This document shows positions 1 to 9,436 of a stretch of DNA of 64,000 bases, in pieces. This stretch comes from Zoogloea sp041908905 (GTDB taxonomy: Bacteria > Pseudomonadota > Gammaproteobacteria > Burkholderiales > Rhodocyclaceae), in contig NZ_JAYREK010000001.1 in the NCBI RefSeq assembly GCF_041908905.1, positions 1-64,000 on the forward strand, written 5' to 3'. Made by a program: the position numbers and the translations under genes. The notes under the pieces are model-generated. The model was not told the DNA's origin. It did no database searches and was given only the letters and a program-made list of their open reading frames with translations. Numbering within the stretch: position 1 is the stretch's first letter; every line of letters begins with the position of its first letter.

Positions 1-111
1 ATTTCAGCATCTCGCAAAACCTGAGGCCAGAACGCTACAACCAACCGGCCCTGCTGCTACCTCCCCACCACCGCGCCCCAGACATCAGTGCGCTGCAGCA
101 AGAGAGCGCGC

Positions 112-139
112 ATTATAAAGAACTATCGGAACCCGTCAA
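112..139 (-). promoter_or_regulatory. Strong sigma-70 promoter pointing left out of the window
   Basis: Read on the minus strand there is a TTGACG -35 box (134-139), a 16-base spacer and a perfect TATAAT -10 box (112-117). It is followed by a G+C-rich GCGCGC discriminator, as is typical of stable-RNA or growth-rate-controlled promoters. It lies just downstream of dnaB and drives something beyond the left edge; no start codon or RNA gene can be assigned within bases 1-111. The rest of bases 1-172 holds no gene I can support. Confidence 0.65.
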
Positions 140-172
140 CACGTTTGGGAAAATAAATTTCAAACAACCCGA

Positions 173-1576
173 TCAGTACTCAGGAGGCGCCGACCCCATG
201 TAGGTACCCGCAAAATTCTCGAATCGGGTGAACTCGCCGAGGAAGGTCATGCGGATCGTGCCAGTAGAGCCGTTTCGATGCTTGGAAATGATGAGTTCCG
301 CCATCCCCTTGTCCGGAGAATCAGGGTTGTAGATCTCATCCCGATAGATGAACATGATGATGTCCGCATCCTGCTCGATAGCGCCGGATTCTCGCAGGTC
401 GGACGCAACCGGCCGTTTATTAGGACGCTGCTCCAGACTGCGGTTCAACTGCGACAGCGCGATGATCGGCACGTTCAGCTCCTTGGCGAGCGACTTCACC
501 GAGCGCGAGATCTCCGACAACTCGGCCGAGCGGTTGTCGCTCTCCTTGAGCGAGGTCATCAGTTGCAGGTAATCGATGACGATCAAGCCCAGACGGCCGC
601 ACTGGCGATGCAGACGCCTGCAGCGCGCCCGCAGGTCGGTCGGGTTGAGGCCGGGCGTCTCGTCGATATAGATGGGCGCCTCGTGCAGCTTGCCCAGCGC
701 ATAGGTCAGGCGCTGCCACTCTTCGTCGTTGAGCTTCCCGGTACGGATCTTGTGCTGGTCGATCCGCCCCACCGACGACAGGAAACGGGTTGCGAGCTGA
801 GTGCCCGGCATTTCCATCGAGAACACTGCCACCGGCAGGCCGGCCTCGACGGCCACCGTCTCGGCAATATTGAGCGCCAAGGAGGTCTTGCCCATGCCCG
901 GGCGCGCCGCCAGGACGATCATGTCGGAAGGCTGCAGGCCGGACGTCTTCTCATCGAGATCGGCGAGGCCCGTCGGCACTCCGGTGATACCGGCGGGCGA
1001 GTCCCGGTCATACAGCTCCTGAATCCGGTCCACCACCTGCCCCAGAATGGGCTGAATCGGCACGAAGCCACTGACGGTCCGTGCCCCGGCCTCCGCAATC
1101 TCGAACACCTTGGCCTCAGCCTCGTCCAGCAGCGTCTTTGCATCCTTGCCCGACGGGGTCAGCGCGCTCGCAGCGATCTGGTCGCCGACGGAGACCAGCT
1201 TGCGAAGGATGGCGCGCTCACGAATGATCTCGCCGTAACGCCGCACGTTGGCTGCCGACGGCGTGCTGTTGGCGATCTCGCCCAGGTAGGCGAGCCCCCC
1301 CACGTGCTCCGCCTCGCCGTTCTTCTCCAGCGCCTCGTAAACCGTCACAACATCCGCCGGCTTGCCCAGCTCGATCAGCCGCGCGATCTGACGGAAAATC
1401 CGACGGTGGTCGTCCCGATAGAAATCCGCCTCATTGACAATGTCGCCGACACGCTCCCACACGGTATTGTCGATCAGCAAGCCGCCCAGCAAGGACTGCT
1501 CCGCCTCAATGGAATGGGGGGGCAGACGCAACGCGGACATGACCGGATCTTCCACTTGATTCTGAGATTTACGCAT
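173..1576 (-). CDS. dnaB: Replicative DNA helicase DnaB
   Basis: Hexameric 5'-3' helicase that unwinds DNA at the replication fork. The 467-residue product has the usual DnaB length, with an N-terminal DnaB_N domain (about residues 20-120, opening PHSIEAEQSLLGGLL) and a C-terminal RecA-like motor. The Walker A is AARPGMGKTS (about 220), the Walker B region LIVIDYLQLM, and the DLRESGAIEQDADI arginine-finger region is present. No intein is seen. It follows rplI by about 90 bases, separated by a terminator. The second Met at residue 13 (position 1540) has a better Shine-Dalgarno (GGAAG) and may be the true start. A DciA-family loader is encoded in the same window (37718-38152), which fits a genome that uses DciA rather than DnaC. 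Confidence 0.97.
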   Translation of the reverse strand: MRKSQNQVEDPVMSALRLPPHSIEAEQSLLGGLLIDNTVWERVGDIVNEADFYRDDHRRIFRQIARLIELGKPADVVTVYEALEKNGEAEHVGGLAYLGEIANSTPSAANVRRYGEIIRERAILRKLVSVGDQIAASALTPSGKDAKTLLDEAEAKVFEIAEAGARTVSGFVPIQPILGQVVDRIQELYDRDSPAGITGVPTGLADLDEKTSGLQPSDMIVLAARPGMGKTSLALNIAETVAVEAGLPVAVFSMEMPGTQLATRFLSSVGRIDQHKIRTGKLNDEEWQRLTYALGKLHEAPIYIDETPGLNPTDLRARCRRLHRQCGRLGLIVIDYLQLMTSLKESDNRSAELSEISRSVKSLAKELNVPIIALSQLNRSLEQRPNKRPVASDLRESGAIEQDADIIMFIYRDEIYNPDSPDKGMAELIISKHRNGSTGTIRMTFLGEFTRFENFAGTYMGSAPPEY

Positions 1577-1605
1577 GACCCATCAACCAAAGAATGAAAC
1601 CAAAC

Positions 1606-1634
1606 GAAAAAGGGCTGCCCGAGGCAGCCCTTCC
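1606..1634 (-). terminator. Intrinsic terminator after rplI
   Basis: A 10-bp perfect stem (1610-1619 with 1623-1632) with a 3-base loop is followed on the minus strand by a T-rich run (TTTTTCGTTT). It sits between the rplI stop and dnaB and ends the ribosomal protein operon. Confidence 0.85.
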
Positions 1635-1665
1635 TTGCTCGCGAGCCAGTGGCCCGACGGAGTGA

Positions 1666-2115
1666 TCAGTTCTCGCCGACAACCGTAACGTTGATGGTGG
1701 CGGTAACGTCGGTGTGCAGCGCGACAACGAGCTGGGACTCGCCGACGACCTTCAGCGGACCCTCGGGCATGCGGACGGAGGACTTCTCGACCGAGAAGCC
1801 CTTGGCCTTCAGCGCCTCGGCGATGTCGGCGTTGGTCACGGAGCCGAACAGACGGCCATCGACACCAGCCTTGCGGCTGATGGAGACGGTCTGGCCTTCG
1901 AGCTTCTCGCCCTCGGCTTGTGCAGCAGCCAGTTGCTCGGCAGCCAGGCGCTCGAGCTCGGCGCGACGGGCCTCGAACTCGGCGAGGTTGGCAGCGTTGG
2001 CACGCTTGGCCTTGCCCTGCGGGATCAGGTAGTTACGAGCGTAACCATCCTTGACCTTGACCACATCGCCCAGACCACCCAGGTTAACAACCTTGTCCAA
2101 AAGAATGATTTGCAT
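1666..2115 (-). CDS. rplI: 50S ribosomal protein L9
   Basis: L9 binds 23S rRNA domain V and spans from the base of the L1 stalk. The 149-residue product begins MQIILLDKVVNLGGLGDVV and carries the family signature GLGDVVKVKDGYARNYLIPQGKA (residues about 13-35). The long connecting helix (EFEARRAELERLAAEQL) and the C-terminal domain follow. It is the last gene of the rpsF-priB-rpsR-rplI operon, 15 bases after rpsR, and is followed by a clear terminator. Confidence 0.97.
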   Translation of the reverse strand: MQIILLDKVVNLGGLGDVVKVKDGYARNYLIPQGKAKRANAANLAEFEARRAELERLAAEQLAAAQAEGEKLEGQTVSISRKAGVDGRLFGSVTNADIAEALKAKGFSVEKSSVRMPEGPLKVVGESQLVVALHTDVTATINVTVVGEN

Positions 2116-2130
2116 GCTATGGCTCCGGGA

Positions 2131-2400
2131 TTACTGGTGCAGATCGGTGTAGGGCAGCAGCGCGAGGAAGCGGGCACGCTTGATCGCGGTGGACAGCTGA
2201 CGCTGGTAGCCAGACTTGGTGCCGGTGATGCGGGCAGGCATGATCTTGGCGTTTTCGGTGATGAAGTCCTTCAGGATGTCCACATCCTTGTAGTCGATCT
2301 CTTCGATCTTCTCTGCGCTGAAGCGGCAGAACTTGCGACGCTTGAAGAGGCTGCGACCACCGCGGTCGTCCTTACGCTTCTGTGCTGGCTTGAATGCCAT
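2131..2400 (-). CDS. rpsR: 30S ribosomal protein S18
   Basis: S18 sits on the 30S platform and partners with S6. The 89-residue product has the conserved core FCRFSAEKIEEIDYKDVDIL and ITGTKSGYQRQLSTAIKRARFLALLPY. The start codon lies inside the end of priB (29-base overlap), so the two are probably translationally coupled. The order rpsF-priB-rpsR-rplI is the classical enterobacterial and betaproteobacterial one. Confidence 0.96.
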   Translation of the reverse strand: MAFKPAQKRKDDRGGRSLFKRRKFCRFSAEKIEEIDYKDVDILKDFITENAKIMPARITGTKSGYQRQLSTAIKRARFLALLPYTDLHQ

Positions 2401-2716
2401 GATTCGTTCCTTCCAAAAATTCGATCGTATCGATGTGCAATACAGGCGTCCTGCTGCGCAAGCTTTTTGCTGCGAGAAAGCCGGTGATGCGGGTCATTGA
2501 CCCCAGCTGGGCGGCGGCAAGCAATCTAGCCTTGTCGCCCAACGCCACCACCTGCAGCTCGACTCCGACTTCCCGGGCGAGCCCTGCTTCCATCTGCCTG
2601 GACCGGTGCTCGATGCGCCCTGCCAGCACCGGCACACCGCCGGGGGAGTAACGCAGAGCCCCGACTTCAGTCAGGACACCATCAATCTCAAAACTGTTGC
2701 GAACCTGTTCCTGCAA
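2372..2716 (-). CDS. priB: Primosomal replication protein N (PriB)
   Basis: Single-OB-fold ssDNA-binding protein of the PriA-PriB-DnaT replication restart primosome. The 114-residue frame carries the PriB/SSB pattern: FEIDGVLTEVGALRYSPGGVPV, then the EHRSRQMEAGLAREVGVELQVVALG core, and GFLAAKSLRSRTPVLHIDTIEFLE at the end. Its place between rpsF and rpsR is diagnostic. No ATG precedes the OB core; the only suitable start is a TTG at 2716, one base after the rpsF stop, implying translational coupling. The 3' end overlaps rpsR by 29 bases. Confidence 0.88.
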   Translation of the reverse strand: MQEQVRNSFEIDGVLTEVGALRYSPGGVPVLAGRIEHRSRQMEAGLAREVGVELQVVALGDKARLLAAAQLGSMTRITGFLAAKSLRSRTPVLHIDTIEFLEGTNHGIQASTEA

Positions 2717-2717
2717 C

Positions 2718-3098
2718 TCAGGCGGCGGGCTGCTGCTCGGCCGGCTTGGCCTCGTCCGCGGAAGTCAGGGAGCGGGCCTTCTCTTCCTTCATCATCGGGG
2801 ACGGGGTGGTCACAGCCTTCTTCATGCGGATGGACAGGTGACGCAGGACGGCGTCGTTGAACTTGAAGCCATGCTCCAGCTCGGCGATGGTCGGCTGATC
2901 GCACTCGATGTTCATCAGCACATAGTGGGCCTTGTGGATCTTCTGGATCGGGTAGGCCAGCTGACGACGGCCCCAGTCTTCCAGACGATGGATCTGGCCG
3001 CCCTGGGAGGTGACGAGGGAACGATAGCGCTCGATCATGGCGGGCACCTGCTCGCTCTGATCGGGATGGACGATGAATACGACTTCGTAATGCCGCAT
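2718..3098 (-). CDS. rpsF: 30S ribosomal protein S6
   Basis: S6 binds 16S rRNA with S18. I chose the ATG at 3098 (product MRHYEVVFIVHPDQSEQ...), which is preceded by a strong AAGGAG Shine-Dalgarno at good spacing; the frame stays open 11 codons further upstream but that part is not S6-like. The product is about 126 residues, with the S6 core (IHRLEDWGRRQLAYPIQKIHKAHYVLMNIE) and a charged, alanine/proline-rich tail that is common in betaproteobacteria. It is the first gene of the four-gene operon. Confidence 0.96.
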   Translation of the reverse strand: MRHYEVVFIVHPDQSEQVPAMIERYRSLVTSQGGQIHRLEDWGRRQLAYPIQKIHKAHYVLMNIECDQPTIAELEHGFKFNDAVLRHLSIRMKKAVTTPSPMMKEEKARSLTSADEAKPAEQQPAA

Positions 3099-3297
3099 GA
3101 GATCTCCTTCTGGATGAAAACCCTCCGTCATGCGAAACGGTAGGGCAAGGTAAAATTCGGAATACCCGTGGGCACGCCCGAACAGGTTAGCCGCGCATCG
3201 TCACACAGGCGCAGATTTAAATCAAGCGCTTAGCCGCACACCCCACCCGAGCGAACCATACGGGATTCAACAACACGGGCAGCGGCGCATGAATGTG

Positions 3298-3321
3298 AAA
3301 ACGCCCCTTGCGGGGCGTTTT
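3298..3321 (-). terminator. Terminator after tRNA-Ser
   Basis: A perfect inverted repeat (AAAACGCCCC, 3-base loop, GGGGCGTTTT) lies 8 bases beyond the 3' end of the tRNA. The A/T ends supply a T tract on either strand, so it may act in both directions. Confidence 0.85.
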
Positions 3322-3326
3322 CGAAA

Positions 3327-3419
<93 letters not shown>

Positions 3420-3432
3420 AAGCAGAGGCGGC

Positions 3433-3460
3433 ACTATACACCGGATTTTTAAAAAGTCAA
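3433..3460 (-). promoter_or_regulatory. Promoter of tRNA-Ser
   Basis: The minus strand carries TTGACT (3455-3460), a 16-base spacer and TATAGT (3433-3438). A GCCGCC discriminator follows, and the mature tRNA begins 14 bases after the -10. It lies in the short gap between the symporter stop and the tRNA. Confidence 0.75.
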
Positions 3461-3475
3461 AGCCTATTTTCAAAA

Positions 3476-5515
3476 TCACGCGCGCACCTTGCCGGCGTCC
3501 GGAAGCCTCACGCGGTCCACCAGCGCCATCACGGCGGCGCTGGGCGGCGGAGTGAGCAGGCTGACGAGGACGATCACCAGAAAACCGGCAGGGACGCCGA
3601 AGACGCCGCAGGAGATCGGGTGGATGCCGAACCACGCGTTGCCGAGGCTGCCGCCGAAGAACGGATGGGTGCGGACGATGTAGAAGAGCGTGATGCCCAG
3701 GCCGGCGAGCATGCCGCAGATGGCGCCCCACTTGTTGGCCCGCTTCCAGAAGATCCCCAGCACCAGCGCCGGAAAGAAGGCCGAGGCGGCGATCGAGAAC
3801 GCCAGCCCGACCATGAACAGGATGCTGTCGGGGCGCAGCGAGGCGACCCAGGCCGCAATCACCGCCACCACCAGCAGCTGCGACTTGGTGATCACCAGCC
3901 GGCGCTGGGTGGACGCCTCCGGGTTGATCATCCGGTAATACACGTCGTGGGACAGGGCGTGGGAAATCGTCAGCAGCAGCCCGTCGGCCGTGGAGAGCGC
4001 CGCAGCGAGCCCGCCCGCGGCAACCAGGCCCGACACGACATAGGGCAGGCCGGCGATCTCGGGGGTGAGCAGCAGGATCGCGTCGCTGTTGAGGCTCAGC
4101 TCCGCGAGCTGGAGGATGCCGTCAGCGTTGATGTCCTCGATCTTCACCAGCCCCACCTTGCCCCAGGAGACCACCCACGACGGCAGCGAGGCGATATGGG
4201 ACCCGATCAGCGTGCTGTACACCTCCCACTTGGCGAACACCGCATAGGCCGGCGCCGTGACGTACAGCAGGAAGATGAAGAACAGGGTCCAGAACACCGA
4301 GCGGCGTGCCTCACGCACGCCGGGAGTGGTGTAGTAGCGCATCAGGATGTGCGGCAGGCCGGCGGTGCCGACCATCAACACGAAGCTGAGCGCGATGAAG
4401 TTCAAACGCGCACTGTCGCGGGCTGCCTCGTCGGGGCCGGGGTGCGCCTCGGCATGGGGCGACGGCGGAACCGAGCGCTGCAGGCTGTCCTGGCGCTCAC
4501 GCTCCCACTTGAGTCGCGCCTCGTCCGGGGTGTGGGGCAGGTCCCGCAGAGTTCGCTCGGCCGTACCCAGCTCCCGCGCCGGCGCACCCTGGGTGCGCAG
4601 CTCGTTGACCCGCTGCATCTGGGCCTGGCGCTCCGCGGCGAGGGACGCCGGCAATTCGGCAATCTTGCGGGCAAGCTCGTCGGCACGCTGGCGATAGAGC
4701 GCCCGAACCTCGTTCTCGCGGGGCTCGGTGAACAGCTCGATCTCCTTAACCCCCAGCTCGTGCAGCACCTTGCCGTACACCGCCTGGGGAATCGGAACCC
4801 CGGTCACCTGGTAGGAGAGGATCACCACCGGCACCATGTAGGCCATGATCAGGATCAGGTACTGGGCAACCTGGGTCCACGTCACCGCCCGCATGCCACC
4901 GAGGAAGGAGCACACCAGGATGCCCGCCAGCCCGACGAACACGCCGATCTCGAACTCGATCCCGATGAAACGGCTGGTGATGAGGCCGACACCGTAGATC
5001 TGCGCCACCACATACACGAAGCTCGCCAGCACTCCCGCCAGGGCGCCGACCAGGCGGGCGAAATGCCCCTCGTAGCGGGCGCCGAGGAAATCCGGAATCG
5101 TGAATTCGCCGAACTTGCGCAAAAAGGGCGCCAGCAGCAGGGCCACCAGCACGTAGCCGCCGGTCCACCCGGTCACGAAGGCCAGGCCCTCGAAGCCAGC
5201 GTAGTAGAGGGTGCCCGCCAGCCCTATGAAGGACGCCGCGCTCATCCAGTCGGCGGCGGTGGCCATGCCGTTGAAGAGCGCCGGCACGCGCCGCCCGGCG
5301 ACGTAGTATTCCGACACATCGGAGGTCCGGCTCATCACGCCGATCAGCGCGTAGATCGCGATGGTCGAGAAGAGGAAGATCTGGCCGATCCAGCGCGGTG
5401 CGAGGCCGAAACGCTCGGCCACCGCGAGCAGCAGGACCAACCCGACAAAACCGGCCGCGTACAGGAGGTAATACCGCCAGAGGCGCCGCAGCAGGGCGGG
5501 GGTGGCACGCATCAT
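3476..5515 (-). CDS. Sodium:solute symporter, acetate/monocarboxylate type (ActP/VC2705-like)
   Basis: 679-residue inner-membrane SSS-family (SLC5-like) symporter. It has about 13 hydrophobic segments and conserved family motifs such as SEYYVAGRRVPALFNGMATAADWMSAASFIGLAG (near residues 70-100) and the AALSTADGLLLTISHALSHDVYYR stretch. Between two membrane segments (about residues 255-375) lies a roughly 120-residue highly charged, probably coiled-coil cytoplasmic insert. I regard it as typical of the VC2705-type members that pair with a DUF4212 subunit. The DUF4212 gene is 9 bases upstream in the same operon. With acs and a CrbS-like sensor nearby, acetate or a similar short-chain carboxylate is the likely substrate; this is inference from context. 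Confidence 0.88.
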   Translation of the reverse strand: MMRATPALLRRLWRYYLLYAAGFVGLVLLLAVAERFGLAPRWIGQIFLFSTIAIYALIGVMSRTSDVSEYYVAGRRVPALFNGMATAADWMSAASFIGLAGTLYYAGFEGLAFVTGWTGGYVLVALLLAPFLRKFGEFTIPDFLGARYEGHFARLVGALAGVLASFVYVVAQIYGVGLITSRFIGIEFEIGVFVGLAGILVCSFLGGMRAVTWTQVAQYLILIMAYMVPVVILSYQVTGVPIPQAVYGKVLHELGVKEIELFTEPRENEVRALYRQRADELARKIAELPASLAAERQAQMQRVNELRTQGAPARELGTAERTLRDLPHTPDEARLKWERERQDSLQRSVPPSPHAEAHPGPDEAARDSARLNFIALSFVLMVGTAGLPHILMRYYTTPGVREARRSVFWTLFFIFLLYVTAPAYAVFAKWEVYSTLIGSHIASLPSWVVSWGKVGLVKIEDINADGILQLAELSLNSDAILLLTPEIAGLPYVVSGLVAAGGLAAALSTADGLLLTISHALSHDVYYRMINPEASTQRRLVITKSQLLVVAVIAAWVASLRPDSILFMVGLAFSIAASAFFPALVLGIFWKRANKWGAICGMLAGLGITLFYIVRTHPFFGGSLGNAWFGIHPISCGVFGVPAGFLVIVLVSLLTPPPSAAVMALVDRVRLPDAGKVRA

Positions 5516-5524
5516 GAGCCGGCC

Positions 5525-5788
5525 TCACTCCTCGCCATCGAGACCATGGCGCCGTTCGATGCGGGTCATCCCGCGGTCGTAGATCCAGACGATCAACAGA
5601 AAGATGATCAGGGCGCCCTGCCCGGCCATGTAAAAACCGAAGGGCCAGCCAAAGAAGACGAACTCGTTGAGTTCCTCGGCAAACCAGCCGGGCAGGAAGC
5701 TGACGGCGGCCCACACCCCCAGCAGCACGCCGGTCAGGCGCAAAGCCGAGCGCCAGTAAGCCCGCTGTCTTGCCTCGGTGTCGTCCAC
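5525..5788 (-). CDS. DUF4212 small subunit of the sodium:solute symporter
   Basis: An 87-residue protein with two membrane segments and the family pattern RAYWRSALRLTGVLLGVWAAVSF, then LNEFVFFGWPFGFYMAGQGAL. Proteins of this family are encoded next to VC2705-type symporters and are thought to be a small subunit. The start is a GTG at 5788 with a good CAGGAG Shine-Dalgarno. The frame is open further upstream, but that region overlaps the end of the next gene and does not resemble the family. The gene precedes the symporter by 9 bases. Confidence 0.88.
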   Translation of the reverse strand: MDDTEARQRAYWRSALRLTGVLLGVWAAVSFLPGWFAEELNEFVFFGWPFGFYMAGQGALIIFLLIVWIYDRGMTRIERRHGLDGEE

Positions 5789-5843
5789 ACAAACTCCTGG
5801 ATCCGGCCATGCCGACGTTGATATCCGCCGCAGTATAGCCTCG

Positions 5844-7265
5844 CTACAACTGATAGCGGCTGCGCAGCCTGTCCTGCAGGCGGCGGGCCTGGCGCAGGGA
5901 CTCCTTGAGGAACGCCCTTTCCAGTTCGTTGAGCTCGTCGGGCGCCACCTGGTTGGGCGGCGCGCCGGGCACCCGCTGACGCTGCAGGCGCAGCTGCAAT
6001 ATGAACTCGAAGGCCTCCTGCAAGGCGCCGATCTCCCGCTCGTCCCACCGCAGGACGGCCCCCGCGGCCCGCAGGCGACCCACCGTGGAGGTCTCGGCGA
6101 GGCCGAGGGCCAGCGCGTAGATACGCGCCGCATCGACGAAGGGGCGCGTGCCGTCGCGCTTCAGATCGAGCCGGCCGCTCTGCCGATCGACCACGAAATC
6201 GCGGATGCGCCCCAGGGGCGGGCCGCTGCGCAGCGCGTTCTCGGCCATGAAGCGCAGGAACAGGGCGTTGTCGGCCGCCGCGCCGAGCAGCCAGTCGCGC
6301 AGCGCGTCGGCCAGCGAGGCATCGCCGGCCAGGGCCCGGATGTCGAAGAAGATCGTCGCATGGAGCAGATCCTGGGGGCTGGCTGCGTGCATCCAGCCGG
6401 CAAAGCGGCTACGCCACTCGGCCAGCGACAGGCACCATTCCGGGTTGCCCGCCATGATCCCGCCCCGGCACAGGGGAAAGCCGCAAGCATCGAGCAAGGC
6501 ATTGACACGCCCGGCGAAGGGCAGGAAACGCGCCCGCAGGCGAGCGGCCTCCGCATCGTCGGCGGCCACGAAGATCAGGCCGTTGTCCTGGTCGGTGTGC
6601 AGGGTCTGCTCCAGGCGACCTTCCGACCCGAAGGCCAGCCAGCACCAGGGCACCAACGGCAGGTAGAACTCGGCCTCGGCGATGTCGATGGCCGCCTGCA
6701 CGAGCAGATCGTTGAGCAGGGCGATCCACTCCCCCGCCCGCCCCGCCGGCTCGCCGCCGTCGACCAGCGCGGCCGCGCGGGCCGCCACCTGCTGCGCGGC
6801 GGCAACCAAGCCCGCCTCGTCGCGGATCGACTGGATGCACTCGATGAGATCGTCGAGCGGCGGACGACGCAGCGCATACAGATCGTCGCGATGCACCACG
6901 CCCGCCAACCGCCCGCTCTCGTTTACCACCACCAGGCGGCGCAGGCGGCGGCGGGCGAGCAGGCGACGCGCCTCATGGGCCCCGGCCGCCCGCGACAAGG
7001 ACACGACCCCGGCGGTCATCACGCCGACCACCGGCCCGTCGAGGCTGTCGCCGGGCAGCACGACCCGCGCGATCACGTCGCGCCCGGTGAGGATGCCGAG
7101 GGGCTGGCCGGTGCACGGCGCCACCACCACCGCTTCGGCAGCCCCCTCCGCGCACATGCGGCGCAGCACCTCGCGCAGGCTCGCCTCCGGCAGGACCGCC
7201 AGCGGCTCACGCCGCACGAGCGCGCCCAGCGTGCCGGCCAGCCCGGTCCCGGCCTGAGCGTCCAT
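5844..7265 (-). CDS. CBS-pair / DUF294 nucleotidyltransferase-like protein
   Basis: 473-residue soluble protein. The N-terminal third holds two CBS motifs (about residues 10-125, with GILTGRDVIARVV and GVVHRDDLYALR), which usually bind adenine nucleotides. The middle is a DUF294 putative nucleotidyltransferase domain with the GSEGRLEQTLHTDQDNGLIF motif (about 215-235), i.e. a polymerase-beta-like GS...D-x-D site. A DUF294 C-terminal helical domain follows. This family is often found beside SSS symporters and DEDDh exonucleases, as here. It shares the minus-strand operon with the exonuclease fusion upstream (9-base gap) and the symporter downstream. The substrate is not known; a role in signalling energy state to carboxylate uptake is speculative. 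Confidence 0.85.
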   Translation of the reverse strand: MDAQAGTGLAGTLGALVRREPLAVLPEASLREVLRRMCAEGAAEAVVVAPCTGQPLGILTGRDVIARVVLPGDSLDGPVVGVMTAGVVSLSRAAGAHEARRLLARRRLRRLVVVNESGRLAGVVHRDDLYALRRPPLDDLIECIQSIRDEAGLVAAAQQVAARAAALVDGGEPAGRAGEWIALLNDLLVQAAIDIAEAEFYLPLVPWCWLAFGSEGRLEQTLHTDQDNGLIFVAADDAEAARLRARFLPFAGRVNALLDACGFPLCRGGIMAGNPEWCLSLAEWRSRFAGWMHAASPQDLLHATIFFDIRALAGDASLADALRDWLLGAAADNALFLRFMAENALRSGPPLGRIRDFVVDRQSGRLDLKRDGTRPFVDAARIYALALGLAETSTVGRLRAAGAVLRWDEREIGALQEAFEFILQLRLQRQRVPGAPPNQVAPDELNELERAFLKESLRQARRLQDRLRSRYQL

Positions 7266-7274
7266 GGCGGTTAC

Positions 7275-9436
7275 TCAGTACTTGACGCGGGCGTAGTAGG
7301 TCTTCTCGGACGCCCGGCGCGCCTCGCCGAGGGTCCGGATGCCCATCTCGGCGAGCAGCGGGATCATGCGCAGGAAGACCTCGCCGGTCACGATGGCGTC
7401 GCCGATGGCGGTATGCCGGCCCATGATGTTCACCCCCATGCGTTCGCTGATCGCCTCGAGCCGGTGGGACTCCTGCGACGGATGGATCACCGCCGACAGC
7501 AGCAGCGTGTCGAGCACCGGCTGCTCGAAGCGGATGCCGGTGCCCTGCTCCTTCATCTGCAGGAAGCGCATGTCGAAGGCCGCGTTGTGGGCCACCAGCA
7601 CCGTGTCGGCCGCAAAGGCGTGGAAGGCCGGCAGCACCTTGGCCATCGTCGGCTGCCCGACCAGCATCTCCGGCGTGATGCCGTGGATCTTGGTGGACGC
7701 CTCGGGCAGCTCCCGCAGCGGGTCGACCAGCTGGTCGAAGGACTCCGAGCGGAGCAGCTTGCCATTGACGATGCGGGTCGCGCCGATCTGGATGATCTCG
7801 TCGCCTTCCGACGGGTTGAGGCCGGTGGTCTCGGTATCGAAGACCGTGAAGGCGAGCTCGGACAGCAGCCGGTCGTCGAGCTCGTGGCTGACCTCGGTCT
7901 GCTTGAAGAGGTCGAAGTCGTAGTACTCGGGACGGCTGTCGCCCTTCAGGTAGGCGGCCGGCTCGACCTCCTCCTGGGGCAGCGCGGAGGGCAGCAGGAA
8001 GCGGAAGAACGCCCGATGCTGGGCCTTCTCCCGCTGCAGCCAGATCTCGCCGTCGTGGCGGGCGATGACGTCGCGCACCGTGAGGGGCGAACTCTCGCCG
8101 GCGAAGCTCATGGGCTCGAGCTCCCAGGACATCACGGTCTCGGTGCTCATCGCCTGCCCCGACCAGATGAGGTCGAGGTGCGCCAGGCGGCCGGCGCTGC
8201 TGAGACGGAAGCGCACCTCGCGGACCTCGAACTCGTCCGACAGCCGGCTGGCCAGGTAGCCGATGGCCTGCAGCAGCGAGAAGCTGTCGACCTTGACCCA
8301 CACCGCCGGGTCCACGTCCTCGAGCTTGGTGGGCAGGCCCACCTTGTTCTCGACCCGACGCTGGGCCGCGGCGATCAGGTCGGCGCCGTGCATGTCGTCG
8401 AGGGGCCAGCGCGTCTTGAGGGAGTCGGCGAAGGCGTTGGCGGTCTCCTCCAGCCGGCCGCTCATGGCCTGCACCTCGTCGCGGATCACCTTCAGGAAGC
8501 GGTCTTTCAGCTCGGGCTCCAGGTCGGGGTATTCGAGCATCTCGGCCGCGGCGCGCAGATTGGCCAGCGACGAGCGGCTGCCCTCGGTGACCGAATGGAG
8601 CAGCTGGTCGCGGCGGGTCTCGCTTTCGAAATTGCGGGTGATGTTGTCCAGCATCAGCACGAAGCCCGACACCGTGCCCTCCGCATCGCCCTCGACGGTG
8701 CTCATCACCGGCGCCATCTGCACCCGCAGCAGCTGGCCGGCGCGGGTGGTGGTGACGAAGTTGGCCAGCGGACGCGAGCTCTGGCGGCGGATGCGCTCCT
8801 GGATGCTCTCCAGGGCATGGACGATCAGGTTGCGCTCGAAGACCAGGTAGATCGAGCGACCCAGGCCGATGATCTCGCCGCCGCCGGCCGCGCTCGGGGC
8901 ATCGGACAGGGCCTTGAACTGCAGCCGGGCCCGGCTGTTGTAAAGCAGGATGCGGCCGTCGAGGTTGCAGACGACGACGCTCTGGTTGAGCTCCGACATC
9001 AGCGCCGCGAGCCGGTTGCGCTCCTCCTCGACCGACAGCCGCGCCTCGCGAATCCGCGACTCCACGTCTTCCTGGAGGCTCTGGCGCTGGTCGGCCAGGC
9101 CGTTGACGGCTTCGGCGATGCGCTGCAGCTCCGGCGAGCCGGCGGGCTTGAGGCGGCGCGACGGATCGGTGCCGACCAGCAGGCCGATCTCGTCGGCCAG
9201 CAGCGCCGGCGCTTCGATGCTCTGCTGGGCGAAGGACTTCATGAAGACGGCCGCCGCACCGGCGCCGACCAGGCCGATCATGATCAGCAGGCCCAGGCGC
9301 GGATTGAGGATGGGCACCAGCACGGCCCGCTCCTCGGGGCTCAGATCCTGCCACAGGGCGACGGAAGTCCCCGCGAGCACCCCGACGACGAGCGCCGCGA
9401 CGGCGACGATGGCCAGTGCCTGCCGGGCCTTCGGGC

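Noticed and set aside
278..1597. Long open frame (439 codons) on the plus strand opposite dnaB
   Set aside because: It mirrors dnaB, has no ribosome site or recognisable domain, and its length is explained by the high G+C content, which makes stop codons rare in antisense frames.
3620..5821. 733-codon plus-strand frame opposite the symporter
   Set aside because: Arg/Gly/His/Gln-rich antisense shadow of a high-G+C gene; the minus strand carries clear symporter motifs.
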